Shown here piece after piece: positions 29,682 to 38,743 of a stretch of DNA of 64,000 nucleotides (position 1 is the stretch's first letter; the number at the start of each line of letters is the position of its first letter). The stretch is from Flavobacterium sp. HJJ (GTDB taxonomy: Bacteria; Bacteroidota; Bacteroidia; Flavobacteriales; Flavobacteriaceae), in the NCBI RefSeq assembly GCF_015351475.1, contig NZ_JADKPR010000002.1, positions 1 through 64,000 of the forward strand, read 5' to 3'. The translations under genes and the position numbers were made by a program. The notes below the pieces were generated by a model, which was not told where the DNA came from, did no database searches, and was given only the letters and a program-made list of their open reading frames with translations.

Positions 29682-29799
29682 ACATAGTTAATTTTGACTT
29701 GCACGTCACTCCTGGAGGCCAGGGAAAGATGCTGCAATATCCGACTGAGATGATTCAAAATCGTCACTCTGGGAGAGTACTGCAAATCAGGATGAAATA
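29682..29799 (+). pseudogene. Decayed fragment of a GH5 glucanase gene
   Basis: Bases 29696-29798 align with 43752-43855 inside the intact GH5 gene, with about 13 differences by eye, most of them transitions, and one deleted A that shifts the frame after DLHVTPGGQGK (DLHAAPGGQGK in GH5). Weaker similarity with small gaps extends about 15 bases upstream. No open frame remains. It has the same orientation as GH5. The simplest reading is the last trace of a GH5 gene once present at the PUL A/PUL B junction. Confidence 0.8.
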
Positions 29800-29817
29800 G
29801 CTTTGCAGTTAATTCAT

Positions 29818-29850
29818 GAGGCTGTTTCACGAGTGAGACAGCCTCTTTTT
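29818..29850. terminator. Terminator between PUL A and the PUL B regulator
   Basis: GAGGCTGTTTCAC and GTGAGACAGCCTC form a 13-base stem with one G-T pair and a two-base centre, followed by T-rich sequence on plus. It sits between the end of PUL A and the converging regulator gene. Confidence 0.8.
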
Positions 29851-29853
29851 TAT

Positions 29854-32727
29854 TTATTTTATGCTCATGAAATACCCAATTAAGTTTTCTTTTTGATTCA
29901 ATTCCAGTTTTTTTCTTAATCGGTATCTGGCCAAATCTACTCCGCCTGTTGATATATTCATGAATTCTGCAATTTCTTTGGTGGACATGTTCATTAATAA
30001 ATAAGTTGCCAAATCCATTTCCCTAGGAGTAATGGAAGGGTGTTTTTCTTTTAATTTTTTAAGGAACTCGAAATGAACATTTTTTAAGTGTTTTTCAAGA
30101 TCTTTCCAGCTTTTGTCGGTGGTGACTTCCTTGATGATACTTTTGTTCAGTTTTACAAATTGAGTCTTTGCAGCTTCGTCAAAAGAACTCGTATTGATGT
30201 CTCTCAGTCTTTGAATAATTCCGTTTAATATCTTGTTTTTCTTGACAACCTGTAAGGTATTGTTCACCAATTCCTTGTCTTTGGAAAGTAATTTTATCTG
30301 CAGTTTTTCATTTTCCAGTTTTTCAATTTCTTTTTCTAATTCATATTGTTCCAGCCTTATTTTAGTTTCTTTTTCTAAATATAATCTTCGCTGTTCCAGT
30401 GTTTCAACATATTTGTTTTTTCTTATTTTCATTCTTATTCTAAAACGGGTGTAGTAAACTAAACCGGCGGCCAGCATTAAGTAAAATATGTAGGCGAGCG
30501 AATGTCTGTACCATGGAGGAAACACTCTGAATTCAATAGATGTTTCGTCAGATTGAATTCTAAAGCTGTTTCGTGCTTTTACTTTCATTTTATAATTGCC
30601 CTCTTTTAAATTTGTGTATTCCTTTATAGTGTTGTTGGACCAATCACTCCAGTTTTCATCAAAACCTTCGAGCTGATAGGAGAATTCTATGTTCTCCAGA
30701 TTTTCGTATGAAGGGGACGAAAATGTAAACTTCACTTGATTTGAGGAATAAGGGAGTTCATATTTTTCACTTTTATCCTGTTTGTTTCCGAGATATATAG
30801 TGTCGCCGGGAAATGTAAAACTTCTTATATGAGCAATTGGTTTTAATGCGGATTTAGCTTCAATAGCCGCGTCATAATGTGCAAGACCATCGGTTAAGCC
30901 TATAAAAGTGTTTTTGGAATCTATAGTGTTTATAGACATATAGTTGGCCACTAATTTTCCCGTTAAGTTTGAAAACGGCGTTATAACATGTTTGTATTTG
31001 CCGCTGCCCATTTTTATCAGTGCTCCCATTGATTCATTAAAATTGTACCAGATATTCCCATTAGCATCTTCTGTCAGTTTTTTAATTTTTGGAATTGACT
31101 TGAAGATATTGGTCATTACGGCATCTTCTTCAAATGTGCCATGAGTTTTAGAATAGGTGTAAAAAATATTATTAGATTGAAAAAAGACTTTGCCGTTTAT
31201 TTTTTGAAGGCTTCCAGTACCAGAATTTTGTTCTGAAAACTGAGTAAAAGTTTTAATGGTATTGGCTTTGCTTACATCCTTATTCAGCGTAATCTGATGT
31301 ATGTACTGGTCTTTTTTTAGCCATAAATAATCTTTATCAAGTTCAAATGAATTGGATGATTTATCGATGCCTTCTATTTTATTTCTGAATTTCATCCCTG
31401 AATCTGTCTTTTCAAAAATGGAAAAGCCATTGTAATTTGCCCCTATAAAATAGTTGGGATGATTAGGTATTGATTTAAATCCAAAATATCCTTTCGGATC
31501 AAGATTTTTAATCATTTTTCCATTCTGCAGGAGCAAAGCACCTTTGTTGCTGGCACATATCAATTCGCCGTTTATTATCTGTACATTCCATGCTTGGGTA
31601 GTCGTTCCTTCAATAAGTTTAAAAGACCCTTCTTTGAAATCAGTATCCCAGGGATGGTAAAAAACACCTTGATTGGTTGCGACATATAAATTGCCTTTAT
31701 ACACAACAGAAGAATAAACGGTTCCTAAATTGTAGCTGAATCCAAAATAGGTAAGAAATGAGTTTTCGTTTACATATGCAATTCCGTTATCTAATCCCAG
31801 CCATAGATTATTGCTTTTGTCAATGAAAGAAGTAAGTACTGTGTTATTTTGAAGTCCTTTGCTGCGGTCGATGTGCTGTATGATATTTCCGTTTAGGTCA
31901 CAAATGATAATACCGTCAAGAACCGAGCTGATTACAATGTATTTGTTTTTATAAAGAATACATCCCAGAGAACCATTCTTTTTTATAAAGGTATTGGCCT
32001 CGGTATTCCACGGCAGTGCCTGATTATTTGTTATTATAAAAAGACCTTTATCTAAAGTAGCTGCGAGGATTTTATTGTTTTCCAATTCAATCATGCCCCA
32101 AATTTCAGAATTATTCAAAGTATTTAATCCTTTAAGGTAATTTAGTTTACCATCTTTATATTCCAAAATTCCTGACGAAATATCTTGTAAGTATAATTTG
32201 GAATTAATTAGAAAAGAGAATTGAAACTTTTTTGGAGCATTTATAATTTTAATTTTATTGTCTTTATATATATAGATGCGGTCAAATGCCTGAAAAATTA
32301 CTTCGTTTTTATAAAGGTGTATTTTCCAGACAAAGTCAATTATGCCTAATTTTTTTTTATCTAATGAATTGGAAATTGAAAAATATTCGAGTTTCCCTTT
32401 TGAATTGGCTTTAAAATAACCGAACTCATTATAACAGCCTACATATATTTTACCAGATGAATCTACTTTTAAGCATTTGATAGCATCAGAGTTTTTTGCT
32501 TTGTATTTATTCCATTTCGATCCGTCAAATTGTAAAAGGCCGTCATTGTTTCCAAAATAGATATTTCCGTTTTTATCCTGATCAATATTCCAGTTTTGTG
32601 TTCCTCCTTTATAATCTGTTCTGCTGTAATTTTTAATAAAGGGAAGGCCAATTTTTTTTACCTGCCCAAAAAAAAGTATAGGCATGTTAAGTAAAATAAA
32701 TAGTAAAAAATGTCTGGTAAATTTCAT
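29854..32727 (-). CDS. Membrane-spanning SusR-like regulator of PUL B
   Basis: The 957-residue paralogue of the PUL A regulator has the same order: signal peptide (LFFGQ), propeller repeats (WNIDQDKNGNIYFGNNDGLLQFDG), a Y_Y_Y domain (FSYQLEGFDENWSDW), one membrane segment near 740-765, a coiled coil, and a C-terminal LuxR-type helix-turn-helix (TPREMDLATYLLMNMSTKEIAEFMNIS). The DNA-binding ends of the two proteins are nearly the same while the sensor parts have drifted more. That suggests similar operators with different or overlapping ligands. It is divergent from the PUL B susC. Confidence 0.88.
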   Translation of the reverse strand: MKFTRHFLLFILLNMPILFFGQVKKIGLPFIKNYSRTDYKGGTQNWNIDQDKNGNIYFGNNDGLLQFDGSKWNKYKAKNSDAIKCLKVDSSGKIYVGCYNEFGYFKANSKGKLEYFSISNSLDKKKLGIIDFVWKIHLYKNEVIFQAFDRIYIYKDNKIKIINAPKKFQFSFLINSKLYLQDISSGILEYKDGKLNYLKGLNTLNNSEIWGMIELENNKILAATLDKGLFIITNNQALPWNTEANTFIKKNGSLGCILYKNKYIVISSVLDGIIICDLNGNIIQHIDRSKGLQNNTVLTSFIDKSNNLWLGLDNGIAYVNENSFLTYFGFSYNLGTVYSSVVYKGNLYVATNQGVFYHPWDTDFKEGSFKLIEGTTTQAWNVQIINGELICASNKGALLLQNGKMIKNLDPKGYFGFKSIPNHPNYFIGANYNGFSIFEKTDSGMKFRNKIEGIDKSSNSFELDKDYLWLKKDQYIHQITLNKDVSKANTIKTFTQFSEQNSGTGSLQKINGKVFFQSNNIFYTYSKTHGTFEEDAVMTNIFKSIPKIKKLTEDANGNIWYNFNESMGALIKMGSGKYKHVITPFSNLTGKLVANYMSINTIDSKNTFIGLTDGLAHYDAAIEAKSALKPIAHIRSFTFPGDTIYLGNKQDKSEKYELPYSSNQVKFTFSSPSYENLENIEFSYQLEGFDENWSDWSNNTIKEYTNLKEGNYKMKVKARNSFRIQSDETSIEFRVFPPWYRHSLAYIFYLMLAAGLVYYTRFRIRMKIRKNKYVETLEQRRLYLEKETKIRLEQYELEKEIEKLENEKLQIKLLSKDKELVNNTLQVVKKNKILNGIIQRLRDINTSSFDEAAKTQFVKLNKSIIKEVTTDKSWKDLEKHLKNVHFEFLKKLKEKHPSITPREMDLATYLLMNMSTKEIAEFMNISTGGVDLARYRLRKKLELNQKENLIGYFMSIK

Positions 32728-33039
32728 GGATAGTTCTTTTTTATTATTTCGGATTGTATATAATCTGGTGTTATTATCTAGAGTATGGTAAAGAGCCTTT
32801 TAGATGTTTTTTGTGCTGATTTTCACGGCTGTTTTGCAGATTTTAAGCTAAAGTATCTAATTTATGGTAATTGTAATAATTTTTTTGAATTAATATTTTT
32901 TTAAGTAATGTTTTTTGGTTTTTAAAATATTTGTAATCAGATAATTATATTTTTTTTGATAATATTTTGTAATACTGCGATAACGTTATTGATGTGATTT
33001 TGTAGTGATTATTAATTCTGAAATTAGAAATTTTAGGTA

Positions 33040-33086
33040 TACTATTGCATCAAATAACTAATTAATTAACCAAAATAATCAGAAAA
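33040..33086 (+). promoter_or_regulatory. -7 element and conserved leader of PUL B susC
   Basis: TACTATTG (33040-33047) sits where TATTATTG sits upstream of the PUL A susC, and the next 42 bases to the ATG match that leader at 38 of 42 positions. A -33 element is weak. The rest of the 359-base divergent gap (32728-33039) is A/T-rich, with no gene and no operator I can define. Confidence 0.5.
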
Positions 33087-36000
33087 ATGAAATTATTAAA
33101 AGCATTTGTTTTTTGTATTTTATCGGTCTTATTTTCAGTTTATGGGTATGCACAGGATGTATCTATAAGTGGAAAAGTGATAGACGAAACGGGGTTGCCA
33201 ATTCCAGGAGCAACTATATTATTAAAAGGAACTTCAACTGCAGTCGGCAGTGATTTTGACGGTAAGTTCCAAATTAAAGTTCCTAAAAATGGAGTTTTGA
33301 CAATCAGTTTTGTAGGATATAAAACTGTAGAGACTGTTATTGATGGTCAGACATCACTGCAGGTAAAAATGTATTCTGTATCACAAGACTTAAATGAAGT
33401 TGTGGTAGTTGGATACGGTACACAAAAGAAGGTTGTGTTAACCGGAGCAATATCAGGAGTTAAAGCTGCTCAGCTTAAAGATTTACCAATAACTAGAGTA
33501 GAACAAGCTTTGCAGGGCAGAGTTTCTGGTGTTACTATAGCAGCAAATGCTGGACAGCCAGGGTCTTCTTCAACAATTCGTGTAAGGGGGATTACTTCAA
33601 TTGGTAACAATGATCCTCTTTGGGTTGTTGATGGTGTCGTAGTTGATAACGGAGGAATTGGTTTTTTAAACCAAGCTGATATCGAAACTATGGATGTTTT
33701 GAAAGACGCAGCATCTCAGGCAATATACGGTGCCCGTGCTGCCGCGGGTGTAATTCTTATTACTACCAAAAAAGGAAAATCGGGTAAGATGAGCGTGTCT
33801 TATAATGGATATGCAGGTTTTTCTCAAGCGGCAAGAAAGCTTAATTTATTGGATGCGACTCAGTATACTACACTAATGAACGAGCGTTATGCTAATGGTT
33901 ATGTTCCATCTCCAACCAATCCTTTTGTACTTCCTTATCAATCTACTACTGCTTATGGAAAAGGAACTGATTGGCAAGATGCCATTTTTAATGACAGTGC
34001 AGTGCGGACTGGACATGAATTAAGTTTAAGCGGCGGAAATGATGTTTCAACTTTTTATGCATCTTTTGGATTGTTAGATCAAGAAGGGATTGTTGCTTCT
34101 CCAATTTCTAATTATAACAGAAAAAACATTCGTTTAAATTCTACGCACAAAATTATGAAAGGCTTGACTTTTGGTCAGACATTAGGTTATTCTCATGAGA
34201 AAAATATCGGATTAGGGAATACTAATAGTGAGTTTGGAGGACCTTTAAGTTCTGCCATTAATCTTGACCCTACAACTCCACTTGTTGTAACAGATCCTGT
34301 AGAGGCTAATCTTCCGCCATATAGTAATCAAGCAGGGATTTTTAGAGATGCAAATGGACATCCATATGGTATATCTCAGGTAGTTACTCAGGAAATGAGT
34401 AATCCATTAGCTTATATTCAAACGCGATTAGGAAATTACGGATGGTCTGATAATTTTGTTGGGAATGCATATTTAGAGCTGGAAGTGATTAAAGGATTGA
34501 AACTGAAAAGTACTGTAGGCGGTAAATTAGCATATTGGGGTTCTGAAAGCTTTAATCCTGTATCATACCTAAACTCTTCAACTATAAATGCTGTGAACAG
34601 CTTAGGCAGAGGAACTAATAAAGGTTTTGGATGGACAGTTGAAAATACGATTTCGTATACCAAAAAAATTGAAGACCATACTTTCACCGTTTTGGGCGGT
34701 CAGGGAGCGTATGTTGATAATATTTCGTCAGGGACTTATGTAACTTATAAAAATATTCCGGCTGATAATTTTGATGACGCATCATTCAATTATGGTGCTG
34801 TAAAAGATAATATTACTGCATCTGCTTACGATGGATATGAGCATGTTGTGACATCTTTGTTTGCTAGAGCTACTTATGATTATAAAGAAAAATATTTATT
34901 TACTGGTAATATTCGCCGTGATGGTTCATCTCGCTTTGGTAATAACAATAAATATGGTGTTTTCCCATCATTCTCTTTAGGCTGGGTTCCTACAAATGAA
35001 GATTTTTGGCCGCAAAATGATATTGTAACAAGTCTAAAAGTTAGAGGTGGTTACGGAATTGTAGGCAGTGATGCAATTGGTGATTTTAAATATGAAGCTA
35101 CTGTAAGCGGCGGGCGAAATTACACTTTAGGTAATCAAGGATCGGTTGTAATTGGAACCAGTCCAAATGCGCCGGCTAATCCTGATTTAAAATGGGAGGA
35201 AACCAGTCAAAGTAACATCGGATTTGATGCTGTATTTTTCAAAGATCTTAACTTAACAATTGATTTTTATAATAAAAAAACTATTGGTATTCTACAAGAT
35301 ATTAAGCTTCCAGGTTATGTTGGTACTACTGGAAATCCTTCTGCAAATATTGCCGATATGGAAAACAAAGGTATCGATATCGAATTTGGGTATAGAAAAA
35401 AAATAGGGCAGGTTAATTTTAAATTGGGAGGTAATATTTCTTATGTCGAAAATAAAGTAACCAATTTAGGTAACGGTATCAAGTTTATAGACGGAAATGC
35501 TTCTTTCCAAAGTATGGGTAATATCACTAGAACACAAGTTGGTCATCCAATAAATTCATTTTACGGTTATAAAACTCAAGGAATTTTTCAAAATCAAGAT
35601 GAAGTTAATGCCTATACAAATTCTTCAGGAGGTTTAGTGCAGCCGAATGCTCAGCCAGGAGATTTTAAATGGCAGGATACAAATAATGATGGAAAAATTA
35701 CTGATGATGATAAGACTTTTATTGGAAATTCACTTCCTAAATATACTTACGGTATTACATTAAATGTAGATTTCAAAAATTTTGATCTAGTAATCTTTAC
35801 TCAAGGAGCTGTTGGAAATCAGATTTTTCAAGGGTTAAGAAGGTTAGACATTGGAAATGCTAATTATCAGACATCTGCTTTGGGCCGTTGGACAGGAGAA
35901 GGAACTAGTAATTCGTATCCAAAATTATCAACAGTAGATGGAAATAAAAACTTCACAAATGCATCGGATTTTTATTTAGAAGATGGTGATTATTGGAGAT

Positions 36001-36215
36001 TCAAAACGATTCAATTAGGATATAGTTTACCAAGTGATATAATTGGTAAAATAGGATTATCTAAAACTAGAATTTATGTAACAGGTGAAAATTTATTCAC
36101 ATTTACGAAATACACAGGTTACGATCCTGAAATTGGGGGTGGTGTAATTGGAGTTGATAGAGGGTATTATCCGCAGGCAAAATCATTTATGTTGGGCGTT
36201 AATTTACAATTTTAA
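33087..36215 (+). CDS. SusC/RagA-family TonB-linked outer-membrane transporter, PUL B
   Basis: The 1042-residue oligosaccharide importer has a signal peptide (YGYAQ), a carboxypeptidase-D-like domain (about 24-95, SGKVIDETGLPIPGATILLKGTSTAVGSDFDGKF), a TonB box region (NEVVVVGYGTQKKVV), a plug (LWVVDGVVVDNGGIGFLNQADIETMDVLKDAASQAIYGARAA in pieces) and a barrel ending in MLGVNLQF. Its N-terminal 110 residues are very like the PUL A SusC, but the barrel differs, so the two may take different oligomers. The susD gene starts 10 bases after its stop. Confidence 0.93.
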   Translation: MKLLKAFVFCILSVLFSVYGYAQDVSISGKVIDETGLPIPGATILLKGTSTAVGSDFDGKFQIKVPKNGVLTISFVGYKTVETVIDGQTSLQVKMYSVSQDLNEVVVVGYGTQKKVVLTGAISGVKAAQLKDLPITRVEQALQGRVSGVTIAANAGQPGSSSTIRVRGITSIGNNDPLWVVDGVVVDNGGIGFLNQADIETMDVLKDAASQAIYGARAAAGVILITTKKGKSGKMSVSYNGYAGFSQAARKLNLLDATQYTTLMNERYANGYVPSPTNPFVLPYQSTTAYGKGTDWQDAIFNDSAVRTGHELSLSGGNDVSTFYASFGLLDQEGIVASPISNYNRKNIRLNSTHKIMKGLTFGQTLGYSHEKNIGLGNTNSEFGGPLSSAINLDPTTPLVVTDPVEANLPPYSNQAGIFRDANGHPYGISQVVTQEMSNPLAYIQTRLGNYGWSDNFVGNAYLELEVIKGLKLKSTVGGKLAYWGSESFNPVSYLNSSTINAVNSLGRGTNKGFGWTVENTISYTKKIEDHTFTVLGGQGAYVDNISSGTYVTYKNIPADNFDDASFNYGAVKDNITASAYDGYEHVVTSLFARATYDYKEKYLFTGNIRRDGSSRFGNNNKYGVFPSFSLGWVPTNEDFWPQNDIVTSLKVRGGYGIVGSDAIGDFKYEATVSGGRNYTLGNQGSVVIGTSPNAPANPDLKWEETSQSNIGFDAVFFKDLNLTIDFYNKKTIGILQDIKLPGYVGTTGNPSANIADMENKGIDIEFGYRKKIGQVNFKLGGNISYVENKVTNLGNGIKFIDGNASFQSMGNITRTQVGHPINSFYGYKTQGIFQNQDEVNAYTNSSGGLVQPNAQPGDFKWQDTNNDGKITDDDKTFIGNSLPKYTYGITLNVDFKNFDLVIFTQGAVGNQIFQGLRRLDIGNANYQTSALGRWTGEGTSNSYPKLSTVDGNKNFTNASDFYLEDGDYWRFKTIQLGYSLPSDIIGKIGLSKTRIYVTGENLFTFTKYTGYDPEIGGGVIGVDRGYYPQAKSFMLGVNLQF

Positions 36216-36225
36216 AAAAAAGATT

Positions 36226-37740
36226 ATGAAACTTAAAAATATAAAAAATTTAGGCATTGCTGTTGGAGTACTTTTTACAGTCTCCTCCTGTAGTGAAGAA
36301 TTCTTACATGTTGAACCTAAGGGTTTAGAATTGGTTGGGAATTATTATAAAAATGAAGATCAGGCTTACTCTGGTTTAGTCGCTGTTTATGATGTTATGG
36401 GCAAACAGTCCAGAGGGTTTGAAAACATGATCTGTATGCTGAATGCTGGTTCAGATGATTTTTTTGCTGCCGGCGGCGGAGCAGGAGACGGAGCTGGAAT
36501 TCATGCATTCGATAATTATACTTTAGATCAGATCAATATACCAGAAAGTTTTTGGAGTGATTTTTATCAAGGGATTTCAAGAGCTAATATTTTATTAGAG
36601 AGGCTGCCGGAAACTAGCATGGATGCAGATAAAAAAGCACGCTTTACAGCAGAGACAAAAGCACTTCGAGCTTACTATTATTTTGAGTTAGTGCGTACAT
36701 TCAAAAATATTCCATTGATTCTGCATTCTATTTCACCATCAGAAACTTATAATATTGTACAAGCTTTGCCAAATGAAGTTTATGCTCAAATAGAAAAGGA
36801 TTTGATCGAAGCGAAAGCAGTTTTGCCTAATAAACTGTTATCGGCTGATACCGAAGCAGGCCGATTGACTAAGGGTTCTGTGCAGGCTTTATTAGGTAAA
36901 GTGTACTTGTATGAAGGGAAAAACAGTTTAGCAGCAGCTGAACTGGCCGAAGTAAACGGTACGCCAGGAGGAACAAGCGTGTATGGATATAAATTATTAA
37001 GCAAGTTTGCTGACCTATGGAAAATTAGCAACAAATTTAATTCAGAAGCCATTATTGAAATTACACATACCGACAAGAGCAATGCGGATTGGGGATTTTG
37101 GGGCAGCGGTGCCGATGAAGGAAACAGTGTAAATATTATGGTTGGTCCGCGCGGTTATACAAGACCAACAAATTCACCTGCACCAGACTATGTTTCTGGA
37201 TGGAGTTTTAATACAGTAACACCAGCCTTGTATAATGTTTTAAAAGGTGATCCGCGTTTTGATGCAACCATATTAGATATGAAAGCATTGAAAGCTGATG
37301 GAACAGCAGATTGGGCACCTAATTATCAAGATACGGGATATTTCTTAAAAAAATTCGCCCCTTTAAATTCTGATACTTCAACAGGAGGGGGAGCAACAGC
37401 ATTGAATTACAAACAGGATGTGTATGCGATTCGTTTAGCAGATACTTATTTAATGGAGGCTGAAGCACTTGGAGGAACAGGAGCTAGAGCACAAGCACTA
37501 TTAGATGCAGTTAGGGCGAGAGTAGGTTTAGCTTCGGTACCTGTTTCTAAGGATGCAATAATGTTAGAAAGAAGAAAAGAATTAGCAGGTGAAGGACACC
37601 GTTGGTTTGATCTGGTACGTACTGGTGCTGCGCCGGCAGCTCTGGCTAGTAAAGGTTTTGTGCCTGGTAAAAATGAAATTTGGCCAATACCTTACAATAA
37701 CATACCGAACACAAAAATTGTTCAAAATCCTAATTACTAA
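36226..37740 (+). CDS. SusD-family glycan-binding lipoprotein, PUL B
   Basis: The 504-residue partner of the PUL B SusC. The start at 36226 gives a lipoprotein signal ending VSSC; an in-frame ATG at 36148 lies inside susC and is rejected. It has the SusD landmarks YYKNEDQAYSGLVAVYDVMG, FYQGISRANILLERL, TKALRAYYYFELVRTFKNIPLI and LERRKELAGEGHRWFDLVRTG. It is shorter than the PUL A SusD and diverged in the middle, consistent with a different ligand. Confidence 0.93.
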   Translation: MKLKNIKNLGIAVGVLFTVSSCSEEFLHVEPKGLELVGNYYKNEDQAYSGLVAVYDVMGKQSRGFENMICMLNAGSDDFFAAGGGAGDGAGIHAFDNYTLDQINIPESFWSDFYQGISRANILLERLPETSMDADKKARFTAETKALRAYYYFELVRTFKNIPLILHSISPSETYNIVQALPNEVYAQIEKDLIEAKAVLPNKLLSADTEAGRLTKGSVQALLGKVYLYEGKNSLAAAELAEVNGTPGGTSVYGYKLLSKFADLWKISNKFNSEAIIEITHTDKSNADWGFWGSGADEGNSVNIMVGPRGYTRPTNSPAPDYVSGWSFNTVTPALYNVLKGDPRFDATILDMKALKADGTADWAPNYQDTGYFLKKFAPLNSDTSTGGGATALNYKQDVYAIRLADTYLMEAEALGGTGARAQALLDAVRARVGLASVPVSKDAIMLERRKELAGEGHRWFDLVRTGAAPAALASKGFVPGKNEIWPIPYNNIPNTKIVQNPNY

Positions 37741-37758
37741 TTGTTAAAATCCTATTTT

Positions 37759-38625
37759 ATGAACTTACATATAATTAAAAAGAAGGGAGCATTACTATTG
37801 CTTATTGCCGCTGCGATTGTAAATTTCACAAGTTGTCAGCCTGAAGATTCGTTTGCTGACAATGGTTTAACTTCGACAGCAGTTGATGCATCATTTACAA
37901 TAACTCCAGTTGAGGGCAAAGTAAATGTATACAAACTTGCAGCGCAGCCAAAAGGAGTTTTAAGATCACTTTGGGATACTGGTGATGGATTGGCTGCTGG
38001 AAAAATGACTTATGAAATTTCTTTGCCAGATGCAGGAACCTATACTATTTCTCATACAGCTGTAGGGGCAGGTGGTGCAAAAGCTGAAGCTAAACAGCAA
38101 TTAGTTGTAGCAACTTCAGATCCTGTAAAAGGAAATATCCTTAAAGGAGGAAAACTAGCTAATAGTGATGACTGGGCAAAATGGACGGTTACAAATCCGG
38201 CTTCCAGCGCCAGTATTATTTTTGGAAGCGGTTCGGCTACATTGACAGCCAGTGGCTGGGCAGGTAATGGAATATATCAGGCAGTTAATGTTGTAGCAGG
38301 AAAAAAGTACGTAATCGATATGGTTACTTCTTCAACTACAGGCTGCAGTAATACTTGGCTTGAAGTGTATTGCGGTTATGCTGTACCAGTAACTGGAACT
38401 GATTATTCCGAAGGAGGAAAATTAAGAGCATTAAGTACTTGGGACGGTTGTGCAACTACTGCTTTTTCAGGAAAAATTTCTGCTGTGGGCTGTAAGGCAG
38501 AAAACAATTTAGGAATATTTACTGCTACTCAAACAGGTATAGCATATCTGGTAATAAGAGGCGGCGGTGAAGATATGAAAGCTGGTATCAAAATTCAGAA
38601 TATTGAAATGAGACCGTCTTTGTAA
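37759..38625 (+). CDS. PKD- and CBM-like surface glycan-binding lipoprotein, PUL B
   Basis: The 288-residue lipoprotein (FTSC, Cys26) is in the third PUL position. The start is the ATG at 37759, not the TTG that directly follows the susD stop. A PKD-like domain (about 45-125, LRSLWDTGDGLAAGKMTYEISLPDAGTYTISHTAVG) precedes a C-terminal beta-sandwich (about 135-288, ASGWAGNGIYQAVNVVAGKKYVIDM) of the kind seen in CBM4/9-like modules. It has no catalytic residues. It is not obviously homologous to the PUL A lipoprotein at this place, so the binding proteins were swapped or have diverged beyond recognition. Confidence 0.75.
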   Translation: MNLHIIKKKGALLLLIAAAIVNFTSCQPEDSFADNGLTSTAVDASFTITPVEGKVNVYKLAAQPKGVLRSLWDTGDGLAAGKMTYEISLPDAGTYTISHTAVGAGGAKAEAKQQLVVATSDPVKGNILKGGKLANSDDWAKWTVTNPASSASIIFGSGSATLTASGWAGNGIYQAVNVVAGKKYVIDMVTSSTTGCSNTWLEVYCGYAVPVTGTDYSEGGKLRALSTWDGCATTAFSGKISAVGCKAENNLGIFTATQTGIAYLVIRGGGEDMKAGIKIQNIEMRPSL

Positions 38626-38675
38626 TTGTTTTTTAATTAAAGAAATTAATTAGTAGTTAGTTAGGTTGAGTTGGT

Positions 38676-38715
38676 AAAATGGCCCATTCTCTATGATTAT
38701 GGGCCATTTTTTTTA
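38676..38715 (+). terminator. Hairpin after the transporter genes of PUL B
   Basis: AAAATGGCCCAT and ATGGGCCATTTT form a perfect 12-base stem with an 11-base loop and a following T-run. It separates susC-susD-lipoprotein from the enzymes, exactly as in PUL A. Confidence 0.85.
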
Positions 38716-38743
38716 ATGGAATGTTTTAACGAATAGTGAAAAA

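Noticed and set aside
36148..36225. Earlier in-frame start for the PUL B susD gene
   Set aside because: It lies inside susC and would place 26 residues before a complete lipoprotein signal.
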